NCBI RefSeq assembly: GCF_040958095.1
Contig: NC_091219.1
Span: 28,563,850 to 28,627,849, forward strand
DNA: 64,000 bases
DNA from: Procambarus clarkii
Lineage: Eukaryota; Arthropoda; Malacostraca; Decapoda; Cambaridae
Direction: 5' to 3'
A program made the position numbers and the translations under genes. The notes below the pieces were generated by a model, which had not been told where the DNA came from, did no database searches, and saw only the letters and a program-made list of their open reading frames with translations. This document shows positions 29,225 through 41,000 of this stretch, in pieces; the first letter of the stretch is position 1; every line of letters begins with the position of its first letter.

Positions 29225-30060
29225 CTGATCTATAATTATAATAATAATAACAACAATAATAATGATTTATTGGCATGGAAAAACTACAACATAAGCTGAC
29301 AGAGGTGATTACACTAGTTTTTTTTTTTTTTTTTTTGAGATATATACAAGAGTTGTTACATTCTTGTACAGCCACTAGTTCGCGTAGCGTTTCGGGCAGG
29401 TCCCTGGAATAGGATCCCCGCCGCGAAGAATCGTTGTTACATCCAAGTACACATTTTACTGTTGCGTTAAACAGAGGCTACAGTTAAGGATTTGCGCCCA
29501 GTAAATCCTCCCTGGCCAGGATACGAACCCATGACAAAGCGCTCGCGGAACGCCAGGCGAGTGTCTTACCACTACACCACTAGTAAGGATATATATATGT
29601 CTTAAGTACTAATATTGGGGAAGTGGGTAGTACAAGGTACAGTGTGAGTTTAAAGCACAAGGAATGAAACTATGAGATTGAAAATAGGTACTTTTTGGTT
29701 TTACTTTTGAACAGGGTATGGGTTGGACAATTTTTTAATTTATCGGGGAGTGAGTTCTAAAGACTGGGCCCTTTTATTTGCATGGAGTGTTTCCACAGAT
29801 GTATTCTGACTGAGTTATCAAAGATATATTTATTTCTGGTGTAGTGCTCATGGGTTCTATTACATCTATCAAGGAAAAGTTTCATATCAAGATTAGCATT
29901 TAGGAACAAGGTTTTGTAAATGTAGACAGCACATGAGAATGTGTGGAGTGTATGTTTAGCATGTTAAGGGACTTATATAGAGGGGCTGTGTGTTGTCTGG
30001 AGACCGAGTTAGTTATAATTCTGATAGCAGATTTTTGTTGGGTGATGATAGGGATAGATT
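29225..30060 (-). mobile_element. 5'-truncated LINE family A copy, interrupted by a SINE
   Basis: The minus strand encodes decayed relatives of the last part of the intact LINE at 33406-36348 (CNRTHEHYTRNKY, MQIKGPS), then a 3' end with ATTATTATTGTTG repeats. The T1 SINE at 29315-29583 sits inside it. Confidence 0.75.
29315..29583 (-). mobile_element. tRNA-derived SINE (type T1) nested in LINE A
   Basis: A long T run (A tail on the minus strand) is followed by the same body and B-box-like GGGTTCGTATCC as at 24577. It is flanked by CACTAG/CACTAGT-like short repeats. Confidence 0.83.
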
Positions 30061-30574
30061 AGTGCGAAGTAATCTTGCTGGCCGCTCACAACCAACTTGA
30101 GTTCTTGTGATCATACGGGAAGCAGTCATCAGGAGGATAAACCATTCAAGCAAACTACACATCCCATCATCTCAGGTACCATCAAGAAGAGCGATCATAC
30201 CATAGTGGGTAGCCTAATTGGGTTATACGTAGCCCAATTAGGCTCATTGTAGCCTAATTAAAACGTCAGCTATGTATGTCGTTATTTGCAATTTTTCGGG
30301 CTATTTTTTAAATAAGTTGGGATATATACTCTGAAAAGCGTATCAAGTGTTAAAAAAAACCTATTTGACTAGTTTTATTATAAATCCGCAACTATTAGTC
30401 CTGAAGCTGGCTACTTTCATCTATACGGAAGGTGGCAACTCGTGACCCCAAGAACATTGCCTCAAGCCTTGTATATCTAACCTCCAATTTTTGGACAGAA
30501 ACAAACATTCTCTGTTATTCCATTCACGTGGGCTCTAGGAGACTCGAACCACGGACCTCACGGTTTTATTATCT

Positions 30575-30645
30575 CTTATGCCCGTGCCCGCGTCTTAATT
30601 GTGGCTGCTTAATCTTTATCAATCAATCAGGATTAAGCATTTGCT
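30575..30645 (+). mobile_element. Degenerate two-hairpin retroposon copy
   Basis: TATGCCCGTGCCCGCGTCTT, then GCTTAATCTTTATCAATCAA, which matches the family 3' end with a damaged first hairpin. Confidence 0.55.
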
Positions 30646-30839
30646 GATAGGAAAGATATCCAACCGTTTGTGTCTGGCTTTAGACATTATATATTGTCTT
30701 GGAAGACGAGAGAAGGGGAAAGAGAAGACACGAAGCACAAAGGTACAGTATATAATAATAATAATTTAATTCATTGTGTCGAGGGACAGGAAGCGTAGAC
30801 GTTCTGGCTTTTATCCATGAATCCCCACATCAAGCTGAC

Positions 30840-30935
30840 TAATCTCTGAGTACCTACTCACTGCTAGGTGAAAGCAGCCCAACCATTTCTGTCCAACCCG
30901 GGATTCGAACCCGGAATTCCCGATTGTGCATCGAG
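30840..30935 (-). mobile_element. SINE fragment with B box
   Basis: The minus strand reads CCGGGTTCGAATCCCGGGTT followed by a CTAGCAGTGAGTAGGTAC body, a diverged T2 relative. Confidence 0.55.
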
Positions 30936-31687
30936 AATGAATCTGGGACTCTGGTAGAGTTAGCAATGAAGACTCCTGTGCCAGGTATGACCACTACGGG
31001 CTCTCCGTATCCTGTAATACTTGGAATTTTTTGTTCCCAGTTGCTGAGTTTAAAACAATACCCGGGGGAGTGTGGGGGAGGAGACCCGGGAGTGTGGGGG
31101 AGGAGACCCGGGCGGCGCGGGGAAGGTGTTGCACCACTTAACCCCAGCCACCAGGGAAGGTCAGGAGTGGTGTGTGTGTGGTGTACTGTGCCTGTCTACA
31201 GTGCCTGTCTACGGTGCCTGTGTACAGTGTAGTGGGCACCGGTGCACAGTACAGCCCTACACCAGTAGTCAAGACATAGTACTGATATATTAACAGTACT
31301 CCACTATAAGTGACTCGTTATCTTGGGTGCGTTAGAGTAAAGGTTTTAAATTTGTCCTCCAAACTGTATAACGCTCGTGTCTCTCCTTGTTCTTATTAAT
31401 ACATTGTTTGGGAAATGACAGTTCAGTAGTGTAGTGCTTTTGTGAGAACTTTGTTGGCAGGTTGTTCCTTGTAGAGTGAGTGACTGTAGCATAGAGCTAG
31501 GGGGTCACCCCTCCAGTTACTGGCCACATCCGTCGCTGCTTGCCCTCACTCACCAAATGGCACCACTAGTATCCAAAATGGTCCCCAGAGTTAAATATGT
31601 GACATAATATGCCTCGTTCACAGTATGTATAAAACAAAATATTTTTGTTAGGTGAAGTTAGGCTAGAATTAGTTAGGCTAGTTACCA
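30936..31687. other. Intergenic region upstream of DCLRE1A
   Basis: Holds a short tandem duplication of GTGTGGGGGAGGAGACCCGG (31069-31115) and TGCCTGTCTACAGTGCC-type repeats (31190-31235). The DCLRE1A promoter and 5' untranslated exon may lie between about 31300 and 31650, but no defining element is visible. Confidence 0.4.
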
Positions 31688-31960
31688 GTCTCCGTGGTGT
31701 AGTGGTAAGACACTTGCCTGGCGTTCTGCGAGCGCTTTGTCCTGGGTTCGTATCCTGGCCGGGGAGGATTTACTGGGCGCCTTAACAGTTAATCCTTAAC
31801 TGTAGCCTCTGTTTAACTCAACAGTAAAATGGGTACTTGGTTGTAAAAACGATTCTTCGCGGCGGGGATCGTATTCCAGGGACCTGCCCGAAACGCTACG
31901 CGTACTAGTGGCTGTACAAGAATGTAACAACTCTTGTATATACATCTCAAAAAAAAAATA
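31688..31960 (+). mobile_element. tRNA-derived SINE (type T1) just upstream of DCLRE1A
   Basis: CCGTGGTGTAGTGGTAAGAC and GGGTTCGTATCC boxes, full body, A run then ATATATAAATA tail. It ends about 100 bp before the DCLRE1A start codon. Confidence 0.88.
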
Positions 31961-32062
31961 TATATAAATACTATTGGATGTATTATACAGTACAGTGTTG
32001 TGTACAGCATATATTTAGATTTTTCTTATATCACTATTTGTCTTTCTAGGTTGAATTGCAGC

Positions 32063-35000
32063 ATGATTAGTGACGACGACGATGACATTTTCTGTTACAC
32101 ACCACTGCAGAGAATTAGGTAAGGTGGTGTGCATTTCTAGTGACTTACTGTATGTCTGATGCTTTGTTTCTACTGTAATCTTCCCTTTTGTTGGTAGTGT
32201 TCTCTAAAATTAACTAATGGTTTAGTCTGTGCCTCTTATTCTGTCATGAGACCTTTCCCTGTAGTAGTCCTTCACTCTCCTCTCTTATGAAGTTAGTTAT
32301 TATCTAACCATCACTAAACCCATTCACAGGTAATTAACTCTTGTATATCTTCTCGTCAAGCATACTATTGTCCTCCTTCCAGATGTCTGAATCCCTATTA
32401 AGTGCTGCACTGTACTATATTATCTTGACTCATTACTACCTCATACATCACATGTCTGGCCTTGTTCACTGGTCTTGCTCCCAGTTCACGAAATCCAATC
32501 TAGTCCGGACAGCTGCATCCCTACGGAAGGGATTATACATCAACGAGTGCTTGACCAGGAACAGACAGCAAATCCTCTACCGCCTGCGTCAAATCCGGCA
32601 ACAAAACCCAGATGCTATTCATCAGTGCTTCGTTAGAGATGGTCTGATAAAGGTGAGAAAAACCGCAGAGGGCAAAATGTTTACTATTACTAGAGAAGAA
32701 AACCTCAACACTTTCCTCTCCCAATGTGGTTTGTCTCACCTTATCACTCCCAATGAATTAACTTAATTAACCCCCTGTCAACTAGTGGGGCTAGGTATCC
32801 TAAGTCTCCTTGGTTCATTTTCTGACTTAATTTTTAACTTACTCTTACCTAGTCATTTACCGAAATTATTTAATTGAGTTATTAAAGTAGTTCTTCAGGT
32901 CTTTTTAATTATACAGTCATTACTGAACTATCTATAGTTATTAATCATTAGCTCAAATTTGCCTATGTTTATTATTCAACTTTTCTTTGATTTCATTTTT
33001 TACCTAGGTTGCCTAGCCTTGCCATGCTCCCTTACTCCATTGTACCCCTGGCTTTGCCTGCATCTCAAATTGCAAATTGTTACTTACAGTGTACCTGTGA
33101 GTACTCGTAAGCAATCTACCTCATTTTTGCTCAATTTGTTTTTTTGTTCTTTTTTTTGTATTGCTTAGTCTTGCTTATATTTTTTGTTTTGTATTTCCAT
33201 ATCTTGTGTTTTGTATAGTCCATGTTTACATGTTTTTTCTTTAATCTCATTAATTGCCTAGGTTGCCTAGCCTAGCCATACTCCCTTACTCCATTGTACC
33301 CCTGTAAGCCCCTTTTGTGTTTGTTTTGTACAGTATTGTGTATATTTTTTTCCCTATTTTATAGCTTTTTTCTACTTATTTCTGATTCTACAATCAGCTT
33401 CTTTTATGCAGTCAAGTATAGACCCAGAACTTAACCTCTTATCCACTATCTATGACAATAATCACTTTAATGATCTAAATTGCAGATATTTTGCAGCACA
33501 TGATGTAAACAATGTATTAACTCATAATCACAATATCTCTGTAATCAATTTGAACGTTAGATCCCTAGGTAAACACTTCGATGATGTTAGTGCCTTGATT
33601 GAAACTATTGGCAACAAATTCTCTTTTATTATACTTACTGAAACATGGTTGAAAGAGGATACTACTCAACTCTTTAACATGCCTAACTACTCAGCAATTC
33701 ACAACTGTCGTCAACTTCAGAGAGGTGGTGGCACTGCTCTTTACTACCACCAAGAACTAACATGCTTAAAAGAAATTAGAACTAGAGACTGCTATGGGGA
33801 GTATATCTTCGCCAGCTTCAGAGTCAAGGGTGCTGAGTCTGTCCTGTCTGTGGGTGCAGTCTATAGAATTCCCAACACTGATGTGTCTGTATTCAACTCA
33901 AACCTTAGAAATCTAATACTTGATAACAGACTGAACAAAAACCACCTAATTATCGCAGGGGACTTTAATATTGACCTCTGCGAGCCAGAACACCCTACTG
34001 CTGTTAGCTTCCTCAACTGTATGAATTCCTGCCTCCTCATACCCTTAATCACTAGACCTACTAGAATCACTGATAGCACTGCCACGACTCTAGATCACAT
34101 CTGGACCAACATAACCTCTCCGCTTACTTCAGGTATAATCACCGATAGCACTACAGACCACTACCCCACATTTCTCTTAACTAACATTAGCAAACCACCT
34201 CTAGAAACAAGGGAGTTAAGCTTTAGGCTGCACAATGAAACTGCTATAAACAATTTTATAACTGCTGCTGATAATGTCAACTGGGAGTCCGAGTTAGGTA
34301 ACATAGGGGACATCAACCTAGCAGTGCAATCTTTTCTACAAACAACTCTTAGCCTTTATAACACCCACTGTCCTAGGCTTACAAAACAAGTCACAAGCAA
34401 AAGGCTTAACAATCCTTGGCTTACAAAGGGAATACTGAAATCCATTAACAAAAAACACGACCTTGAGAAGAAGTATAGGTTAGGAATTGTCTCCAAAGAA
34501 TTCTCAAAGAATTACTCATTATTGCTAACTAAGATAATTAGACGAGCCAAAACTAATTACTACGAAGATAAATTTACTCAAATAAAGAGCAACATTAAAC
34601 AAACTTGGAGCACAATTTCACAAATATTGGGATCAAAGAAATCTTTAAATAACAAACCGACTCTCCTGTCTAATAACGATGGTCAGCTTTCAGCCTCTGA
34701 TTCTGCTATTGAGTTCAATAGGTTCTTCTCTTCCATTGGTTCATCCCTTGCAAATGATATTCCATCTTCCAGTACTGACATTAAGGACTATCTTACAGGT
34801 AACTATCCACAGTCTCTGTACCTAAAGCCTATTAATTCCACTGACGTCAATGAGATAATCCTTTCCCTTAAAACCAAGTCTAGTGCCCTTGAGGAGATAC
34901 CAACTTTAATATACAAAAAAGCCTCCAGATCTTTAGCCCCTGCTATTGCTTTGCTCTTCAACAAGTCACTTGAACTCCAAACCTTTCCAGATATTCTAAA

Positions 35001-38000
35001 AAAAGCGAGAGTAACGCCTGTCCACAAATGTGGTGATCCCACAGATGTTAACAACTACAGACCTATATCAATCCTGCCAAACTTGTCAAAAATTTTTGAA
35101 AAACTTATATACAAGCAGCTTTACTCATATCTAGCCAAACTCAATATACTTAGCCCTTGCCAATATGGCTTCAGACCCAAAAAAAGCACTAACGATGCAC
35201 TCATTAGTATGCTTAACTCGATTCATACAGCCCTTGATAAAAAGGAGCTCCCTGTTGGGTTATTTGTGGACCTGCGTAAAGCTTTTGATACTGTCAACCA
35301 CCATAACCTTCTTCTTAAATTACATCATTATGGAGTCAGAGGGCACTCCCTACAATACCTCGAGTCCTACCTTACTGACAGGCTCCAATATGTTTCTGTG
35401 AATAATACAATTTCTCCCACCCTACCCATCAACATTGGTGTTCCTCAGGGCAGCATACTTGGCCCTCTCCTCTTTCTCATCTACATTAATGACCTTCCAA
35501 ATGCCTCCCAACACCTCAAACCAATTCTATTTGCTGACGACACAACCTTCATTTACTCCAGTCCTGACCCTCTTGCTCTAAATGCCACAGTAAATACTGA
35601 GCTAAATAAAGTCCATCATTGGCTAACTGCCAACAAACTCACCCTTAACATTGACAAAACCTTCTATATTCTGTTTGGCAATAAATCCTCTAGTCTTATA
35701 AATCTCAAAATAAACAATACCCAAATTTGTAACAAATTAGATGGCAAATTCCTTGGCATTCTCATTGACAACAAGCTGAATTTCCAGGGACACATTCTAA
35801 ATATATCAAAAAAAGTTTCAAAAACTGTGGGCATTCTTTCTAAGATCAGATATTATGTACCACGCCCTGCTCTGGTGACTCTCTATTACTCCCTTATCTA
35901 TCCTTATCTCAACTATGGTATTTGTGCTTGGGGTTCTACTACCCAAAATCACTTACGTCCTCTAATTACCCAACACAAAGCCGCTATTAGAACAATATCC
36001 AACTCTGGCCCCAGACATCACTCGGTACCCCTACTCAAATCTCTTAATATGTTAGATATTAAGTCACTGCACATTCTCTCATGTGTATTATACATATATA
36101 AAACGCTAAACTATAATGCCAATCCTGATCTTAAAAGCTTCATAGAAGGTTGTAACAGAACCCATGAGCACCACACCAGAAATAAATACAGTTTTGATAT
36201 TCCTAGAGTACGTCTTAATCAAACTAGAAATGCTCTGCAAATCAAGGGGCCCAGAATGTGGAATGACCTTCCCAACCATGTTAAAGACTGTCCCTCTCTC
36301 AACCAGTTTAAGATAAAAACTAAACACTACCTAATAAATTCCCTGTAATCTACCTCACTCCTCTATTGTCAACCCATGTCTGTTATTTTCTTTTTTTTTC
36401 TTTTTTGTAATCAACACTGTTTGTCAACCTATTGTATTTGTGCTGCTTTTTCAGTCATGTTCCCCCTTTTTTTTTATCTTTATTTGTATTTGTTCTCAAC
36501 ATCTTTTATTCTTTATGCTCAATTAGTATTAAGTTCTAGATATTAATGTTTTTCTTGCCCGAAACGCATTGCGTAATAGTGGCTTTAGGCATTGTATGTA
36601 CTAGCTCTATCTATATATCAATCCATTAATGTAACATCACTTGTATGTATATACCTTACCTGAATAAACATCTGAATCTGAATCTGAATCTCTTGTATCC
36701 CATCCCATATATTTTTTGTACATGTTTATATGTTATATATAAATACAATATGTGAGATATAATTTATTACAATAGATGCTTTTGGATTAGAATTTGTTAT
36801 AAATTAGATATATCTAATCTATTGATAGGTGATAGCTATTGATAAGTGTAACTTATTATTTATTACCTGGTACTTTAAATAATTGTTTATAAAATATATA
36901 CATAATTACTGTATGTGGCTTTTTGTTATATAAAATTGCAATGAGGTTTTACATTTCAGGACCCAGATTTCCTCCACACAGACCTTGATAAAAAAAGAAA
37001 TAAAACCAAGTCGGCTCTCTTTATCTCAAAGAGATAATACTGTTAAACGGTTCAAAAGTCCATTGAAAAAAAGTTTAACTAATGTGAAACCTCGCAAAAG
37101 TCAATTAAATTTTGAATCAGATAACAAGAGCAGTAAATTGAATTCTAAAAATAATAGTGATATTGCTAAAAAGTCGTTTTTAAATGGATCATCGCGATTT
37201 CAAGCAAGCAGTGCATCTCGTGCAGCACCAGTCAGTCATAAGAGAAAGAGTGCTGAGAGTGCACTTACGGAAAATTTAAATGCGAGATCGGAGCAGGAAA
37301 AACTAGCTGCTGACGTCTGCCCCATATGTATGATGCCATGGAAGGACTACAGTGATACTGGAAAATCACGAGATTTTCACACTGACGAGTGTTTGGAAAT
37401 TGACTGGTCCCATAAGACGGGTAAATTTCTTCTTAATTTTTTTATGTAAAATATTGTTTAAAGTTGATTTTAATGTACTGTACTGACAATTTATGTTTTG
37501 AATAATATATATATTGCAGTTATATTGCATGCCCTTTGAAGCATGCAATGATGTTACCTGTTATCGCTTTTTTTAGTAACCTCATTATGGGATTAACATA
37601 CTGTATTTGCTTTAGTTTTTGTTTACAGGTGTATTAGGTAGCCTTTACTTAGGGAGATTCCTCGGTAATTCCTTAAGCTTAAATCTGGTACCACTAAGCC
37701 TTAATCCTTCATACACTGCCTCTGAGACCCCAACCATCTGCATTTTGGAAGTAATGATCAGTCTGACTTGCTCTGCTAGGTAATGGGAGCAAGGGCTCAG
37801 AAATCAACCATAAAATTTGGGAAAACCAACCAGAAAGCAAACCGACAAAAAATTTACTTTTATGCCATTTTGGTCTCGTCTGCTGTTCCAGGCAGCAGGC
37901 CCGTCGGCACCAATCCATCCTTGTCAACATTATCCACCTGCTCATTCATTGGTGAGCCACCCAACTGTTTATAATGGGCATATGGTTTATGTGTGCTTCT

Positions 38001-41000
38001 CCACCTTGTTTAAATTACACTGTTATTCTCCCGTCTATCTTGAGATGATTTCAGGGCTTAGCGTCCCTGTGGCCTGGTCCTCGACCAGGCCTCCTTTTTA
38101 TTAAGCATTTTTGTTACACATCCCCAGGAAGCAGCCCGTAACAGCTGTCTAACTCCCAGGTACCTATTTACTGCTAGGTGAATAGGAGCATTAGGGTGAA
38201 AGAAACTCTTGATTTTGCTTAATTACCAGCTTCACATTACATTCTTTTTCTGGAAGGGCTTCTATGGAGGCTCCCAATTCCTAGTAACCAAAATAGCTAC
38301 ATCCAATTTGATCTTGCACCCTTATGTGTTATTGTAAGCCAAATGGGACCCAGCTGTAGAGGAGTTAAATATGCCAAAACTAGAAGATAGAAGAAAAAGA
38401 GGCAATATGATCACCACTTACAAAATAATAACAGGCATTTACCAAATTGACAGAGGAATTCCTGAAACCAGCAACCTCAAGAACATGAGGTCATAGATTC
38501 AAGCTAAGGAAACAAAGGTACCATAAAAATATTAGAAAGTTTTCTTTTGCAAATAGTGGTAGACAGTTAGTACAAGTTTAGTGAGAGGGTGGTGGAGGCC
38601 AAAACAGTCAATAGTTTCAAAGCGTCATATGACAAAGTGTACTGGGAAGACAGGATAGCATGAGCTCAGCTTTTATACTGTAACTACATTTAGGTAATCA
38701 CACAACATGCATACAACACGATTTTTTTTCCATTGTTGCACCTATGATGATAACTGCACTTTAGGTTTAAACAAAATTAGTTTGTGTATTTGTTTTATGA
38801 CTGACAAAATTTTACATAGGCACTACTAAGATGTAACATAGAATGGTAGAAAAAATCCACAAGGGCCGTGATGAGGGTTCGAACTTATGTCCAGGATGAT
38901 CCCAGAAGCGCCTTAATCGTTTGATATATCACGCTATTGTGATTTCTTGTGTGTATAGAATGGTAGCTTTCCTCAAGACACCTAATGCCAGTGATCTTTA
39001 TCTAACTTTTTTTTTTTATTTCAGAATGTAAAGATGGAATTGACTGTTGCGCAATTATTGAAAGTCATTTTTGGAACTTTACACACCACACTATGGCTGA
39101 AATGCGGTCTGAATATCAGCGCACTCTAGCACACAATCTCTCCACAAACCTCAGAGAGGAAGAACAGGAGAAGCAACATAAAAAAACTAAAAAGAATCCC
39201 AAGTCCCCCAGTGATGACTCAGGCTATGAAGACCTGGCAGTGGCTGGTTCCTCAGGATTAGGGAAGTTGACTAATTATTCAAAAGAAAAACAACAAAAAC
39301 CTTGTAGTTTTTCTTCACAAAGTGACAGTACTGAATTGAATAATAGTATACCACTGTTTAACCTTGACTCCGATGATGCTTGTGATGAGTTTACTTCAAC
39401 TTTTCTTGCAGAGAAATTGTCTGTAAAGGAGCCGTTATCTGATGTAAAGATTACAACAAATTTGAATAAACTTGAGCAAGCTGGTAAAAAATTCAGTAAA
39501 CACACTACTCCAAGTAAAATTTTGAACAAAAATGATTCTGCAGGTAATTTGGCTAATGAAGAAATTCCAGATCTTGATGTGGATTCTGTCATGAAGTCTA
39601 AATGTTGTGATAATGAAGATAATATGAAGTCAGCTATATTTAGTGAAGTTGCCAGTCAAGGTACAAGGTCTCCTATCTCAGATGATGATGATGACTGTGA
39701 TACAGAGGTCTTTGACGAAAACCCAACAAGTGAACCCTTTGGGGAAGATTGTAGAGGAGAGGAAAATGTGGTTGATTCTGTTAAATATAATGATGTAACA
39801 GAAGGTCCTGTTGTAACTTCTGCTGACACCTCAAGCCTTCCATCTATATCTCTACTTCAAGATTGCCACGTTGGTATTAATGTAGGCAGGAATGACACTC
39901 CTGAATTAGAACAAAACTTAAATATTGATCAAAATGAATTGCAGAGAATCACTAATGGCTCAAATTCAGACAAATGTGAACCTTGTTGTTCAAAGACGGG
40001 AGTTGAGAAAGATGGTGATGATGAATTTGAAGTTGACGACGACATTTTTGTAAGACTGGTAGATGCAGCAGTGGAGAAGTACCTTAATAATAATAAGGAC
40101 GAGAGACCACATTTGAAGACTTCAGTCAAGGAGCAGCGGTGTACTAAGTCAAGTAACAAGTGTCCTGGCAAGCCTTCGTGTCAGCCTTGTATCCATCTTC
40201 ATTTTCATCTCAATAAAATTCCGGAAAAGTCATCTAAAAAAGGTTAGTGAAACATTATTTTTTGTAAGACCATTTAGAACAGTGTTATTTCTATAAATAA
40301 TATATTTTTTTTATTGTTAACGAGGCATTTGCAATTAGTTTGTGCTTAATCTTTTGGAAATTACACAGGGGATTGCTGAAAGTTAATGATTTTTAATGTA
40401 CATGTGTGTAAAAGTTCAGCACTAGTGACTTTGCAAAGTTTATAAAAATAATTGTGAACAATTTGATCAATGTTCTCTTGGGATTATGATTTCGATGTCA
40501 GTCAGTACTCGCCTAATTGTGCTTGCTGGGATTGAGCTTTAGGTTCTGCCTCTCAACTGTGTAATACAACTGGTGTATAACACAATGCTAGTCTTGAGCA
40601 TGAAGAATTAATTGCAATTCTGTATTGTATTGAAACTGTTCTGAAACTTTGCCTGGACAGATGTAATATAACCCATAATCACCACGCCAGATATAAATCT
40701 CTCTTTGATATCCCCAGAGTCAAACTTGATCTGTGTAAACACTCTATGTAAATATAGGGACCTAGTCTATGGAACTCACTCCTTAATGAATTGAAAAGCT
40801 GTCCAACTTTTGCCTTATTCAAAAATAAAACCAAAATGTACCTAATTTCATCTTCATAGTTTCCTACCTAGTGGTTTAAACTTGCACTGCATCTAGTGCT
40901 ACCCAATTCCTCAATATATGTACCTAAGCATACAACTTTACCGGAAATCATTGCTTCACCTTATATCATTGCTTTTATATTGAATGCATATTTTAATGCA

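Larger units (their letters stand above)
32347..36689 (+). mobile_element. Near-complete LINE (family A, CR1/L2-like) in DCLRE1A intron 1
   Basis: Direct repeats CTCTTGTAT at 32338-32346 and 36690-36698 bracket the element, a likely target-site duplication. It has a short ORF1, an intact ORF2 and a 3' end in CTGAATAAACATCTGAATC with repeated TCTGAA, the microsatellite-type tail used by CR1/L2 elements in place of poly(A). About 4.34 kb long; ORF1 looks short, so a modest 5' truncation is possible. Relatives lie at 29225 (-) and 40640 (+). Confidence 0.85.

Noticed and set aside
32383-32766. DCLRE1A exon
   Set aside because: It lies inside the LINE bracketed by target-site duplications and reads like LINE ORF1; DCLRE1A phase joins 32118 directly to 36960.
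33861-34085. Small minus-strand ORFs across the LINE
   Set aside because: Antisense shadows of the 980-residue ORF2.
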